14,103 bases of DNA from an uncultured Clostridia bacterium (GTDB taxonomy: Bacteria > Bacillota > Clostridia > Christensenellales > Aristaeellaceae), in NCBI GenBank assembly GCA_946615495.1, contig CAMOHY010000030.1, positions 1-14,103 of the forward strand, in the 5' to 3' direction. Each line of letters opens with the position of its first letter. Positions within the stretch are counted from its first letter, which is position 1. Both the position numbers and the translations under genes were made by a program. Below the pieces are notes generated by a model. That model was given only the letters and a program-made list of their open reading frames with translations, had not been told where the DNA came from and did not search any database. Shown here piece after piece: positions 1 to 6,819 of this stretch.

Positions 1-1
1 T

Positions 2-274
2 CGCCGGGTAGACCGGCGGATCACCCTGGACGAACTGCCGGAGCCATCCGCTCCCTTCACCGTGCAGGATGATACCCTGATGAAAGCAATTTTGACCCTG
101 AAGCCCAAGTATAAAGAAGTGATTCTATTGTTTTACTATCAGCACTGGAAGCTTCAAGACATTGCGCAGGCCCTTCATTTGCCCCTGGCTACCGTGAACA
201 CAAGGCTGAAACGGGCCAGGGACCAATTGCGGCCCAAAATTGAAAGGTGGTATTTTGATGAAGACGAACAGTAG
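2..274 (+). CDS. ECF-type RNA polymerase sigma factor, C-terminal part (5' end outside window)
   Basis: The reading frame is open from the left edge, so the gene starts outside the window; 90 residues are visible. The visible part is a sigma-70 region 4 helix-turn-helix. The segment around LKPKYKEVILLFYYQHW, then LQDIAQALHLPLATVNTRLKRAR, matches the pattern of ECF sigma factors, with IAQALHLP as the first helix and ATVNTRLKRAR as the recognition helix that contacts the -35 element. The ATT/GTG-type internal starts are not needed. The stop codon overlaps the start of the next gene by 17 bp, so the two are almost certainly co-transcribed and translationally coupled, as sigma/anti-sigma pairs usually are. 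Its target promoters and inducing signal cannot be read from this fragment. Confidence 0.88.
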   Translation, partial: RRVDRRITLDELPEPSAPFTVQDDTLMKAILTLKPKYKEVILLFYYQHWKLQDIAQALHLPLATVNTRLKRARDQLRPKIERWYFDEDEQ

Positions 275-1409
275 CATCGCGTCCTCTCTTAACGCGCGCC
301 TTTCCGGCGTGGTCATGCGCGATGAAGTAAAAGCCGCCGTGCTCAACCAAGTGAGAGGAGAAAAAAAGCATATGAAACGGAAAATTTCCGCTGCCGCCGT
401 GTTTGCGTTGGCCGCCCTGCTGCTCATGACCGGCGTGGCCGTGGCTGCCTCCGCGGGCGTGTTTGAATTTTTCGCCCAGAAAAGCGATACTGACCAGGAA
501 TTGATGAACGCCCTGTCTCAAAACGCCGTCAATATCGGCGATACCCAAACCGTGCCCGCCGACGGCGCCTTCCCGGCGGCAACCTTCACGATGGATCAAG
601 CCTTCTATGATGGCGAAGCGCTGTATCTGTCCTACATCCTGTCCGGGGCTGAGGCAGTAAAGGAAGAAGGCTACGTGCCCACGGCGGAGGAACAGAAGAA
701 TATGGAGCGCTGGGAGGAAGACTGGCTGCCGGACGAGCTGGCAGGCTACGGCAACGAAAAGCCTTGGGGCGTGACCATTTACACCACATATCCCGGAGAC
801 GGATTGTATGACGCGGAAAGCGGCGAATACCTGTGCCCCTCCATGGGAAACGAAGATGTTATCGACGGCGCGCTCATGAGCTATTTCCGCTTTGAGCGGC
901 CCTTGCCCGACGCGTTCAGGAACAAGGAAGCGCTGAACCTTTATTACAAGCTGTACCGTTCAGCCAACAGCTACTATTTTGACGGCGAAACGCTGTGGGT
1001 CGGGTATGCGCGCCAAGCCTTGAACCTGTCCCCTGTGCGCATTCCCAAGGCGCATGAAAACGCGGTTTTGACCGCCAGTGAAAAATTCGATGAATACCAT
1101 GCTTTCGCCTCCGTGTCCGTGTCTCAAGTGGATATTCGGGCAGAAATCCTCCTGACGCAAATTCCTGATTCCTGGAAGCAGGATTGGGAAACCCTGTACC
1201 AAATGGATTGCGATTTTCCGTACGATTATGCGCTTGTCATCAATGGAAAAGAAGCCGCCTCTGTGGAAGGAGAGCTGCAGGATGCGCCTGACGGAATCAA
1301 GTATGTTTTCACGTATTCCCGGCCTGAAAGCATTCAGGAGCTTCGGCTGCGGCCTATCTACAAGCTCTCCGGCCCGCACGAAAATGAAGATTTGGTAATC
1401 GTTCCTTAA
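258..1409 (+). CDS. Membrane-anchored putative anti-sigma factor / DUF4179-like protein
   Basis: This is a 383-residue protein starting at ATG 258, chosen because AAAGGTGG lies 8 nt upstream; a TTG at 240 in the same frame is less likely. It has a short basic cytoplasmic N-terminus (residues 1-42), one hydrophobic segment (about 43-65, rich in Ala, Leu and Val) and a long acidic extracytoplasmic domain of about 315 residues. This topology and the 17-bp overlap with the ECF sigma gene match the membrane partners of clostridial ECF sigma factors, often annotated DUF4179. No zinc-binding HxxxCxxC motif is visible, so it is not a ZAS-type anti-sigma factor. A second ATG at 372, preceded by AGAGGAG, would yield a protein beginning directly with a signal-peptide-like segment. 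The anti-sigma role is inferred from context and topology. Confidence 0.72.
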   Translation: MKTNSSIASSLNARLSGVVMRDEVKAAVLNQVRGEKKHMKRKISAAAVFALAALLLMTGVAVAASAGVFEFFAQKSDTDQELMNALSQNAVNIGDTQTVPADGAFPAATFTMDQAFYDGEALYLSYILSGAEAVKEEGYVPTAEEQKNMERWEEDWLPDELAGYGNEKPWGVTIYTTYPGDGLYDAESGEYLCPSMGNEDVIDGALMSYFRFERPLPDAFRNKEALNLYYKLYRSANSYYFDGETLWVGYARQALNLSPVRIPKAHENAVLTASEKFDEYHAFASVSVSQVDIRAEILLTQIPDSWKQDWETLYQMDCDFPYDYALVINGKEAASVEGELQDAPDGIKYVFTYSRPESIQELRLRPIYKLSGPHENEDLVIVP

Positions 1410-1419
1410 ACGCAGGCAA

Positions 1420-1564
1420 AGCCCGGACGGCAATCTAAGCGGCTGTCCGGGCTCAGCGCATCGACAAAGTCGATGCGCTGCCATCGAAAGTCTGCAAGCA
1501 GTCTTTCGATGGGAACATCAATTTGCTATAAAATGGCATTTCCAGGCAATTCAGCCTGGAAATG
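1420..1564. repeat. Array of four consecutive hairpins in the convergent intergenic region
   Basis: Four stem-loops lie almost end to end. H1 pairs 1420-1428 with 1445-1453 (AGCCCGGAC / GTCCGGGCT). H2 pairs 1454-1465 with 1469-1480, 12 bp perfect with an AAA loop. H3 pairs 1481-1495 with 1498-1512, with one T-T mismatch. H4 pairs 1537-1547 with 1554-1564, 11 bp with loop AATTCA. The 6-mer CATCGA and its complement TCGATG alternate at 1459, 1470, 1482 and 1506, so H2 and H3 could also pair with each other. None has a run of T directly after it on the + strand. H4 read on the - strand is followed by CCATTTTAT and may serve as a weak terminator for azlCD. The array may be a REP/BIME-like dispersed repeat or a compound convergent terminator. 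Confidence 0.8.
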
Positions 1565-1588
1565 TTCATATCGGGCTGATTATTTTTA

Positions 1589-1897
1589 TTAAACCAATAC
1601 AAGCTCCAGCAAAAACACAACGGCGCAGGCGCACAGGGAAACGAAAATCAATCCCTTTCCCTTGTAGGACAGGCCCACCGCCGTCAAAAACCCCGCCAGG
1701 CCGGACCAGGGGGACGATGTGGCGCTCAGAATCGCCGGAAAGGTCATCACCGCCAGGGTGACATAGGGTACATAGTAGAGAAACGAACGAATGAACCGGC
1801 TTTTGATGGTGCCGCGGATCAGCGTCAGCGGCAGCATGCGGATAAGATAAGTAACGCCCGCCATCACCAGGATATACACATACACGTTTCCCCTCAT
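1589..1897 (-). CDS. azlD: AzlD-family branched-chain amino acid transport protein
   Basis: This small integral membrane protein has 102 residues, about the usual length for AzlD, and consists of three to four hydrophobic segments. The N-terminal stretch VYILVMAGVTYLIRMLPL, with an Arg in the first membrane segment, and the later YYVPYVTLAVMTFPAI are typical of the AzlD/YgaH family. Known family members pair with AzlC to export branched-chain amino acids and analogues such as azaleucine. The start ATG at 1897 has AGGAGGA 6 nt upstream. It overlaps the azlC stop in an ATGA arrangement, so the two are translationally coupled. Confidence 0.87.
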   Translation of the reverse strand: MRGNVYVYILVMAGVTYLIRMLPLTLIRGTIKSRFIRSFLYYVPYVTLAVMTFPAILSATSSPWSGLAGFLTAVGLSYKGKGLIFVSLCACAVVFLLELVLV

Positions 1898-2604
1898 GGC
1901 GCTTCCTCCTCAACCGGCCTTAGCCACGCGGCCAGGGCGGCCAGGGCCACGGTAAGGATAATCACCCTTGTGCCGGACGAAATCTCCCGAAGGTAGGGCG
2001 CAAAGGTAAAAATCACGCTGGCCGCCATGGAGGAAAGAATCACGATCATGAGCACCCGGCTCTTCCTGGCAGGCGGAATGATAATGGCGCAGAACATGGC
2101 GTACAGCGCCACCCCCAGGGCGCTGAGCACCCGGCCGGGCAGCACGTTGCCCGCCACGGCCCCCAGGAGGGTGCCAAGGGTCCAGCCCGGAATGGCGACG
2201 GACATTTGACCATAGGTGTAAAAGGGCGAAAGGGGCCCATTCACCGAGGCGGAAAGGGCAAATATTTCATCCGTCACACCAAAGGCCATCAGAAAGCGAT
2301 GAAAAAAGGGAAAATTCCTGTCCACCTTCTGGCTCAGGCTGGCGCTCATGAGGCAATAGCGCAGATTGATGATGAGCTGGGACAGCGCCAATTCCACATA
2401 GCTTCCCGACGCGGAAATGACCGAAAGGGAAGCAAACTGGCCCGCCGAGGTCAAATTGAGCGCGGAAATAAGCACCGACTGCCCCACCGTCAGCCCGGAG
2501 CGCAGGGCCATGATGCCAAATGAAAATGAAACGGCTAAATATCCCAGTCCGATGGGAATGCCGTCCCGGCATCCCTTCAGCCATTGCCTGCAATGAACGT
2601 TCAT
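1894..2604 (-). CDS. azlC: AzlC-family branched-chain amino acid permease (large subunit)
   Basis: The protein has 236 residues from ATG 2604, normal for AzlC. The N-terminal GIPIGLGYLAVSFSFGI, the central NLTSAGQFASL and INLRYCLMSASLSQK, and the FGVTDEIFAL motif are AzlC signatures. Several hydrophobic segments cover most of the chain. With AzlD it forms an exporter of branched-chain amino acids. A GTG at 2637 keeps the frame open and would give 247 residues. However, it lies only about 8 nt after the expected transcription start and has no ribosome binding site at a useful distance, whereas ATG 2604 has GAGG 6 nt upstream. It is the first gene of a two-gene operon and is transcribed divergently from the uronate operon. 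Confidence 0.9.
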   Translation of the reverse strand: MNVHCRQWLKGCRDGIPIGLGYLAVSFSFGIMALRSGLTVGQSVLISALNLTSAGQFASLSVISASGSYVELALSQLIINLRYCLMSASLSQKVDRNFPFFHRFLMAFGVTDEIFALSASVNGPLSPFYTYGQMSVAIPGWTLGTLLGAVAGNVLPGRVLSALGVALYAMFCAIIIPPARKSRVLMIVILSSMAASVIFTFAPYLREISSGTRVIILTVALAALAAWLRPVEEEAP

Positions 2605-2651
2605 CCTTTGCCTCGCTTCCTTGGGCGGCGTTTTCACCGCGAACGCGAAAT

Positions 2652-2680
2652 ATTATAGAATTTCTGCTTCCTCCTGTCAA
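2652..2680 (-). promoter_or_regulatory. Sigma-A promoter of azlCD
   Basis: On the - strand a perfect TTGACA (2680-2675) and a perfect TATAAT (2657-2652) are separated by 17 bp. Transcription should start near 2645, giving a leader of about 40 nt before ATG 2604. This placement is the main argument against the GTG start at 2637. The match to consensus is exact at all 12 positions, which suggests strong basal expression unless a repressor acts. Confidence 0.85.
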
Positions 2681-2798
2681 TTCCCGCCGGAAAGGAAATG
2701 CAAAACGAGCACAAAAGATGCGTTAAACGCGCGCCCTTCTCTCTTTTTTGTTTATCCTTTTTCTTTCGTCAAACAGCCATATTTCATCCTCCTTTTTC

Positions 2799-2827
2799 TT
2801 GACTTTCCTTTTGCCGCGCCTTATAAT
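2799..2827 (+). promoter_or_regulatory. Sigma-A promoter of the uronate operon
   Basis: TTGACT (2799-2804) and TATAAT (2822-2827) have 17-bp spacing. Transcription should begin near 2834, leaving only about 19 nt of leader, which holds the ribosome binding site AGGAGG (2838-2843). There is therefore no room for a riboswitch or attenuator ahead of uxaC, so control is expected at the DNA level. I see no convincing operator palindrome over the promoter. The small imperfect palindrome GCGTTAAACGC (2720-2730) lies about 70 bp upstream and is only a weak candidate. Confidence 0.83.
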
Positions 2828-2852
2828 GGAAGAAAAAAGGAGGTCGATTGTT

Positions 2853-4253
2853 ATGCAGCCCTTCATGGACGAGAATTTCCTTCTCAGCACGGACACCGCC
2901 CGCGAGCTCTATCACGACGCGGCCAAGGACATGCCCATCATCGATTATCACTGCCATCTTTCCCCCAAGGAAATTGCTCAGAATATCAAATTTGAAAATA
3001 TCAGCCATCTGATGCTCGGCGGCGACCATTACAAATGGCGCGCCATGCTGAGCTGGGGCGTGGAGGAAAAGCTCATCCGCGGCGACGGCGACCCCAAGGA
3101 AAAGTTTATCGCCTTCGCGGACGCCCTTTCTCACGCCATCGGCAACCCGCTTTATCACTGGACCCATTTGGAGCTCCAGCGCGTGTTTGGCATTCATACG
3201 CCCCTGAACCGGGAAACCGCCGGTAAAATCTACGATGAATCCAGCGAAATGCTCCAGGGCGACGATTTCCGCGCTCAGGCCCTTATTGATAAATTCAACG
3301 TGGATTACCTTTGCACCACCGACGACCCGGTGGACGATTTGTCCTTCCACCAGACCATTGCCGCTCAGGACTCCCTGAAGGCCAAGGTCTACCCCGCCTT
3401 CCGCCCCGACAAGGCCCTGAATATTGATCGGGCTGGCTTTGTAGACTATATCCATCAGCTTTCCCGCGTGGCGGGAATGGAAATCAATTCTACGGCGGAT
3501 GTGCTCACCGCGCTGGAACGCCGGGTGGAATATTTCCATGCCTGCGGCGCCCGCATTTCCGACCATGCGCTGGATACCGTTCCTTACGGCGAACCCTCCT
3601 TCAAGCAGGCCGATAAGGCGTTCCACGCCGCCATGGCCGGCGAAGAAATGAAGCAAAAGCATATCGACAGCTACCGCACGGTGGTGCTGGCCGGCCTGGG
3701 CGGCATGTATGCCCAGCGCGGCTGGGTGCAGCAGTACCATATTGGCGCCATGCGCAACAACAACACCGCCATGTTCCGCCGCTACGGGCCGGATGTGGGC
3801 TTTGACTCCATTATCGATCAGCCCATCGCCCAGCATCTTTCCCGCCTGATGGACCTGCAGGAATCCCAGGGCCAGCTGCCCAAGACCATTCTTTACAGCC
3901 TGAACCCCGCCGCCAACCACGCCATCGGCACCATGCTGGGCAATTTCCAGCAGTCCGGCGTGAAGGGCAAAATTCAAATGGGCTCCGCCTGGTGGTTCCT
4001 GGATCAGCGGGACGGCATGGAAGAGCAGATGCGTACCCTGGCCAACCTGGGCGTGCTGGGCGCCTTCGTGGGCATGCTGACGGACAGCCGGTCCTTCATC
4101 AGCTATCCGCGCCACGAATACTTCCGCCGCATTCTGTGCAACCTGATCGGCAAATGGGTGGAAAACGGCGAATATCCCCGCGATATGGATTTCCTCAAGG
4201 CCATGGTGCGGGATATCAGCTACAATAACGCCAAAGCATACTTTGGCATTTAA
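2853..4253 (+). CDS. uxaC: Glucuronate/galacturonate isomerase (uronate isomerase)
   Basis: The protein has 466 residues from ATG 2853, the usual UxaC length; the frame is open further upstream, but AGGAGG sits 9 nt before this ATG. It isomerises D-galacturonate to D-tagaturonate (and D-glucuronate to D-fructuronate) in the cytoplasm. It belongs to the amidohydrolase superfamily. DYHCHLSP (residues 31-38) carries the metal-site HxH, and GDHYKWRAM, IGNPLYHWTHLEL, TTDDP, RGWVQQYHIGA.RNNN, GPDVGFDSI, WWF.DQ.DGM and GMLTDSRSF are conserved blocks that closely match the E. coli enzyme as I remember it. It is the first gene of the operon. Because uxuA/uxuB-type genes are absent, galacturonate is the more likely physiological substrate here. 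Confidence 0.97.
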   Translation: MQPFMDENFLLSTDTARELYHDAAKDMPIIDYHCHLSPKEIAQNIKFENISHLMLGGDHYKWRAMLSWGVEEKLIRGDGDPKEKFIAFADALSHAIGNPLYHWTHLELQRVFGIHTPLNRETAGKIYDESSEMLQGDDFRAQALIDKFNVDYLCTTDDPVDDLSFHQTIAAQDSLKAKVYPAFRPDKALNIDRAGFVDYIHQLSRVAGMEINSTADVLTALERRVEYFHACGARISDHALDTVPYGEPSFKQADKAFHAAMAGEEMKQKHIDSYRTVVLAGLGGMYAQRGWVQQYHIGAMRNNNTAMFRRYGPDVGFDSIIDQPIAQHLSRLMDLQESQGQLPKTILYSLNPAANHAIGTMLGNFQQSGVKGKIQMGSAWWFLDQRDGMEEQMRTLANLGVLGAFVGMLTDSRSFISYPRHEYFRRILCNLIGKWVENGEYPRDMDFLKAMVRDISYNNAKAYFGI

Positions 4254-4269
4254 ACTGGAAAACGGAGTT

Positions 4270-4340
4270 GGAAGACTGGAGACAGGAGCTTTTTTAAAGA
4301 AAGTATGCGCAGAACGCGCCCATCCTGTCCCCTGCCTTCC
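4270..4340 (+). repeat. Imperfect inverted repeat in the uxaC-eda spacer
   Basis: The 119-nt gap between uxaC and the aldolase gene is unusually long for this tightly packed operon. Positions 4270-4287 can pair with 4323-4340 at 15 of 18 positions, enclosing a 35-nt loop that contains a T6 run and a small GCGC-GCGC stem. No T-run follows the outer stem, so it is not a standard terminator. It could be an mRNA processing or stability element that sets the ratio of UxaC to the downstream enzymes. The function is inferred only. Confidence 0.4.
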
Positions 4341-4372
4341 GGCTTCTTTCGTTTAAAGGAGGGAAAATAAAA

Positions 4373-5335
4373 ATGGACATGCTCAAGCAATTGTCTCTGG
4401 CCGGCCTGGTGCCGGTCATCAAGGTAAAAAACGCTGAGGACGCCGTGCCCCTTTGCACAGCGCTGAAAAACGGCGGCTTGCCCGTGGCGGAAATCACCTT
4501 CCGCACCGACGCCGCGGAGGAAGCAATCCGCCTGGTGCACGAAGCTTTGCCGGATGTGCTGCTGGGCGCTGGCACCGTGCTCACCGCCGAGCAGGCGGAT
4601 CGGGCCTGGAACGCGGGCGCTGGCTACATCGTTTCCCCCGGCCTGAATCCCGCGGTGGTAAAGCACTGCATCGATAAGGGCTATCCTGTGCTCCCCGGCA
4701 CCGGCAATCCCAGCGATATCGAGGCGGCGCTTTCCTTTGGGCTGAAAACGGTCAAGTTCTTCCCCGCGGAAGCCTTGGGCGGGCTCAAGCTTATCAAGGC
4801 CATGGCCGCGCCCTACGGCGATGTAAAGTTTGTGCCCACCGGCGGCATCAACGAAAAGAATTTGCCTGAATATTTGGCTTTTCCCAAAATCGCGGCCGGC
4901 GGCGGCAGCTGGATGGTGCCGGACGACGCGGTGGAAGCGAAGGATTGGGCCCGTATCGAAAATTTGGCCCGCAGCGCGGTGCAATTGATGCTGGGGCTGC
5001 ACATCGTGCACATTGGCATCAACAATGAAAACGAGGAAGTCACTTACCGGGAAGCGGAAAAGCTGGCCCTGCTGCTGGGCTGCCCCGTAAGCAAGGACAG
5101 CAAAAAGTCCCTGTTCGTTTCCTCCCAGATCGAAATGATGAAAACCAATTTCCGCGGCACCCACGGCCATATCGCCATCGGCACCAAGAATGTGGACCGG
5201 GCCAAATGGCACCTGGAGCAGCGGGGCTTCGTCTTTGATGAGCCCACCGCCACCTTTACCCCCGATGGGCGGATGAAGTTTATCTATTTGCAGGATGAGT
5301 TCGCCGGCTTCGGCATCCACCTGGTGCTGGAATAA
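4373..5335 (+). CDS. eda: KDPG/KHG aldolase fused to a C-terminal VOC (glyoxalase-like) domain
   Basis: The protein has 320 residues; ATG 4373 has AGGAGG 9 nt upstream. Residues 1-205 form a class I KDPG/KHG aldolase that cleaves 2-keto-3-deoxy-6-phosphogluconate to pyruvate and glyceraldehyde-3-phosphate. Visible are E40 (general base, in VAEITFRT), R44, GAGTVL (65-70), the Schiff-base lysine K128 in VKFFPAEA, and the phosphate-binding PTGGIN (155-160) and GGGSW. Typical single-domain Eda ends at about 205-215 residues. The extra 110 residues (208-320) show two halves like a VOC domain: HIVHIGIN and GHIAIGTKNVDRAKWHLEQRGF, ending GIHLVLE. H213, E254 and H266 align with glyoxalase I metal ligands, and H316 occupies the fourth position. 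The aldolase role is secure; the VOC domain's role is unknown. Confidence 0.93.
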   Translation: MDMLKQLSLAGLVPVIKVKNAEDAVPLCTALKNGGLPVAEITFRTDAAEEAIRLVHEALPDVLLGAGTVLTAEQADRAWNAGAGYIVSPGLNPAVVKHCIDKGYPVLPGTGNPSDIEAALSFGLKTVKFFPAEALGGLKLIKAMAAPYGDVKFVPTGGINEKNLPEYLAFPKIAAGGGSWMVPDDAVEAKDWARIENLARSAVQLMLGLHIVHIGINNENEEVTYREAEKLALLLGCPVSKDSKKSLFVSSQIEMMKTNFRGTHGHIAIGTKNVDRAKWHLEQRGFVFDEPTATFTPDGRMKFIYLQDEFAGFGIHLVLE

Positions 5336-5367
5336 ACGAAATAAACCGTACAGGAGAAATGAAAGCA

Positions 5368-6816
5368 ATGGAAAGATTGAATCAGTCCCTGGTGCCTCAG
5401 GTAAAGCGTCCCCAGAACATCCGGGTGATGCAGTTTGGCGAGGGCGGCTTCCTGCGCGCCTTCGTGGATGAAATGCTGGATAACATGAACACCCAGTGCG
5501 GGTGCGACCTGGGCGTGGCCATCGTGCAGCCCTTGGAACGGGGCATGTGCAGGCTGCTCAACGAGCAGGATTGCCTCTATACCGTTATGCTCCGCGGCCG
5601 GGAAGAAGCGGGCGATGTGAAGAAGGTAAAGGTAGTCGGTTCTGTTCTAAAGACAGTGGAGCCCTACGCCGATTTCCAGGCTTACCTGGACCTGGCCAAG
5701 CTGGACACCCTCCGCTTCATCGTCAGCAACACCACCGAGGCCGGCATCGTGTACACCGGCGCCGATCAGTATGACGACAGGCCCCAGGCCTCCTACCCTG
5801 GCAAGCTGACCCGCTTTTTGCATGAACGCTTCCTGCTGGGTAAGCCGGGCTTCATCCTGCTGCCCTGCGAGCTCATTGACGATAACGGCTATCACCTGAA
5901 GGACGCCGTTTTGAAAACCGCCAAGCAGTGGAACCTGGGCGAAAAATTCCTTTCCTGGCTGGAAAACGATAATATTTTCTGCTCCACTTTGGTGGACCGC
6001 ATCGTTACCGGCTTCCCCCGCAAGGAGCTGCCCGGCCTGTTTGAAGAACTGGGCTATGAGGACCAGCAATTGGACACTGCCGAGCCCTTTGGCCTGTGGG
6101 TCATCGAAGGCCCCGAACAGGTGAAAAAGGAACTGCCCCTGGACCAGGTGAATCCCGTCATTTTCACGGACAACGTAAAGCCCTATAAGCTGCGCAAGGT
6201 GCGCATGCTCAACGGCGCGCACACCACCATGGTGCTTGGCGCGTATCTTTCCGGGCTGGACACCGTGGGCGAATGTATGGCGGATAAGGACGTGCGCCCC
6301 TTCCTGGAAAAAGCGCTGAACAGCGAAATCATGCCCAACGTGCCCCTGCCCGAAAAAGAAGTGAAGGATTTTGCCGACGCCGTGTGCCGCCGGTTTGAAA
6401 ATCCCTTCAACCGGCACGAGCTTTTGTCCATCGCTCTGAATTCCGTGAGCAAATGGACCGCCCGCGTGCTGCCCACCTTGAAGGATTACCAGCAAAAGAC
6501 CGGAAAGATTCCCGCCTGCCTGGCCTTCGGCCTGTCCTCCCTCATTTGCTTCTACACCGGCATTCAGCAGAACGAGGCGGGCGACTATGAAGGCTTCCGG
6601 GATGGCAAGCCCTATCCCGTCAAGGACGACGCCCATGTGCTGGCCTTCTTTGCGGGCCTCAAGCAGCCCGACGCCCACGCCGTGCTCGGCAACGCCGCCC
6701 TGTGGGGAAGCGACCTGACCGCCATTCCCGGCCTGGAAGCCACCGTGGCCGCCCAGCTCAGCGATATCGGCGAAAACGGCATTCGCGCCGCCCTGCGCCA
6801 CACTTGGGAGAAATAA
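5368..6816 (+). CDS. uxaB: Tagaturonate reductase (altronate oxidoreductase)
   Basis: The enzyme reduces D-tagaturonate to D-altronate with NADH, the second step of galacturonate catabolism. It is a 482-residue member of the mannitol/altronate dehydrogenase family. The N-terminal nucleotide-binding region includes VMQFGEGGFLRAFVD. Further blocks are FIVSNTTEAGI, SYPGKLTRFLHERF, LLPCELIDDNG, FCSTLVDRIVTGFPR, VKPYKLRKVRMLNGAHTTM (the catalytic Lys and nucleotide/substrate region of the family) and LLSIALNSVSKWTARVLP; these match E. coli UxaB throughout. Start choice: ATG 5359 is only 2 nt after AGGAG (5352-5356), too close. ATG 5368 is 11 nt away and is preferred, although the longer 485-residue form cannot be excluded. 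The gene follows eda by about 30 nt and precedes uxaA by 3 nt. Confidence 0.94.
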   Translation: MERLNQSLVPQVKRPQNIRVMQFGEGGFLRAFVDEMLDNMNTQCGCDLGVAIVQPLERGMCRLLNEQDCLYTVMLRGREEAGDVKKVKVVGSVLKTVEPYADFQAYLDLAKLDTLRFIVSNTTEAGIVYTGADQYDDRPQASYPGKLTRFLHERFLLGKPGFILLPCELIDDNGYHLKDAVLKTAKQWNLGEKFLSWLENDNIFCSTLVDRIVTGFPRKELPGLFEELGYEDQQLDTAEPFGLWVIEGPEQVKKELPLDQVNPVIFTDNVKPYKLRKVRMLNGAHTTMVLGAYLSGLDTVGECMADKDVRPFLEKALNSEIMPNVPLPEKEVKDFADAVCRRFENPFNRHELLSIALNSVSKWTARVLPTLKDYQQKTGKIPACLAFGLSSLICFYTGIQQNEAGDYEGFRDGKPYPVKDDAHVLAFFAGLKQPDAHAVLGNAALWGSDLTAIPGLEATVAAQLSDIGENGIRAALRHTWEK

Positions 6817-6819
6817 ACC

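Noticed and set aside
1411..1588. CRISPR array
   Set aside because: The repeated pieces are inverted stems of differing sequence with no regular repeat-spacer pattern and no cas genes.
2605..2637. GTG 2637 as the azlC start
   Set aside because: It falls about 8 nt after the predicted transcription start of a consensus promoter and has no ribosome binding site; ATG 2604 has one.
2720..2730. Palindrome GCGTTAAACGC as the uronate operon operator
   Set aside because: Only 5-bp arms and about 70 bp upstream of the -35; too weak to list as a site without conservation data.
2748..2852. Upstream extension of uxaC to ATG 2748
   Set aside because: It would place the coding region across the promoter at 2799-2827 and add 35 non-conserved residues; ATG 2853 has a good AGGAGG and gives the normal family length.
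2784..4115. A 443-codon open frame on the - strand opposite uxaC
   Set aside because: Same cause as above; uxaC on the + strand matches its family along its whole length.
4250..5368. A 372-codon open frame on the - strand opposite the aldolase gene
   Set aside because: Shadow of the eda-VOC coding frame; no recognisable domains and no ribosome binding site.
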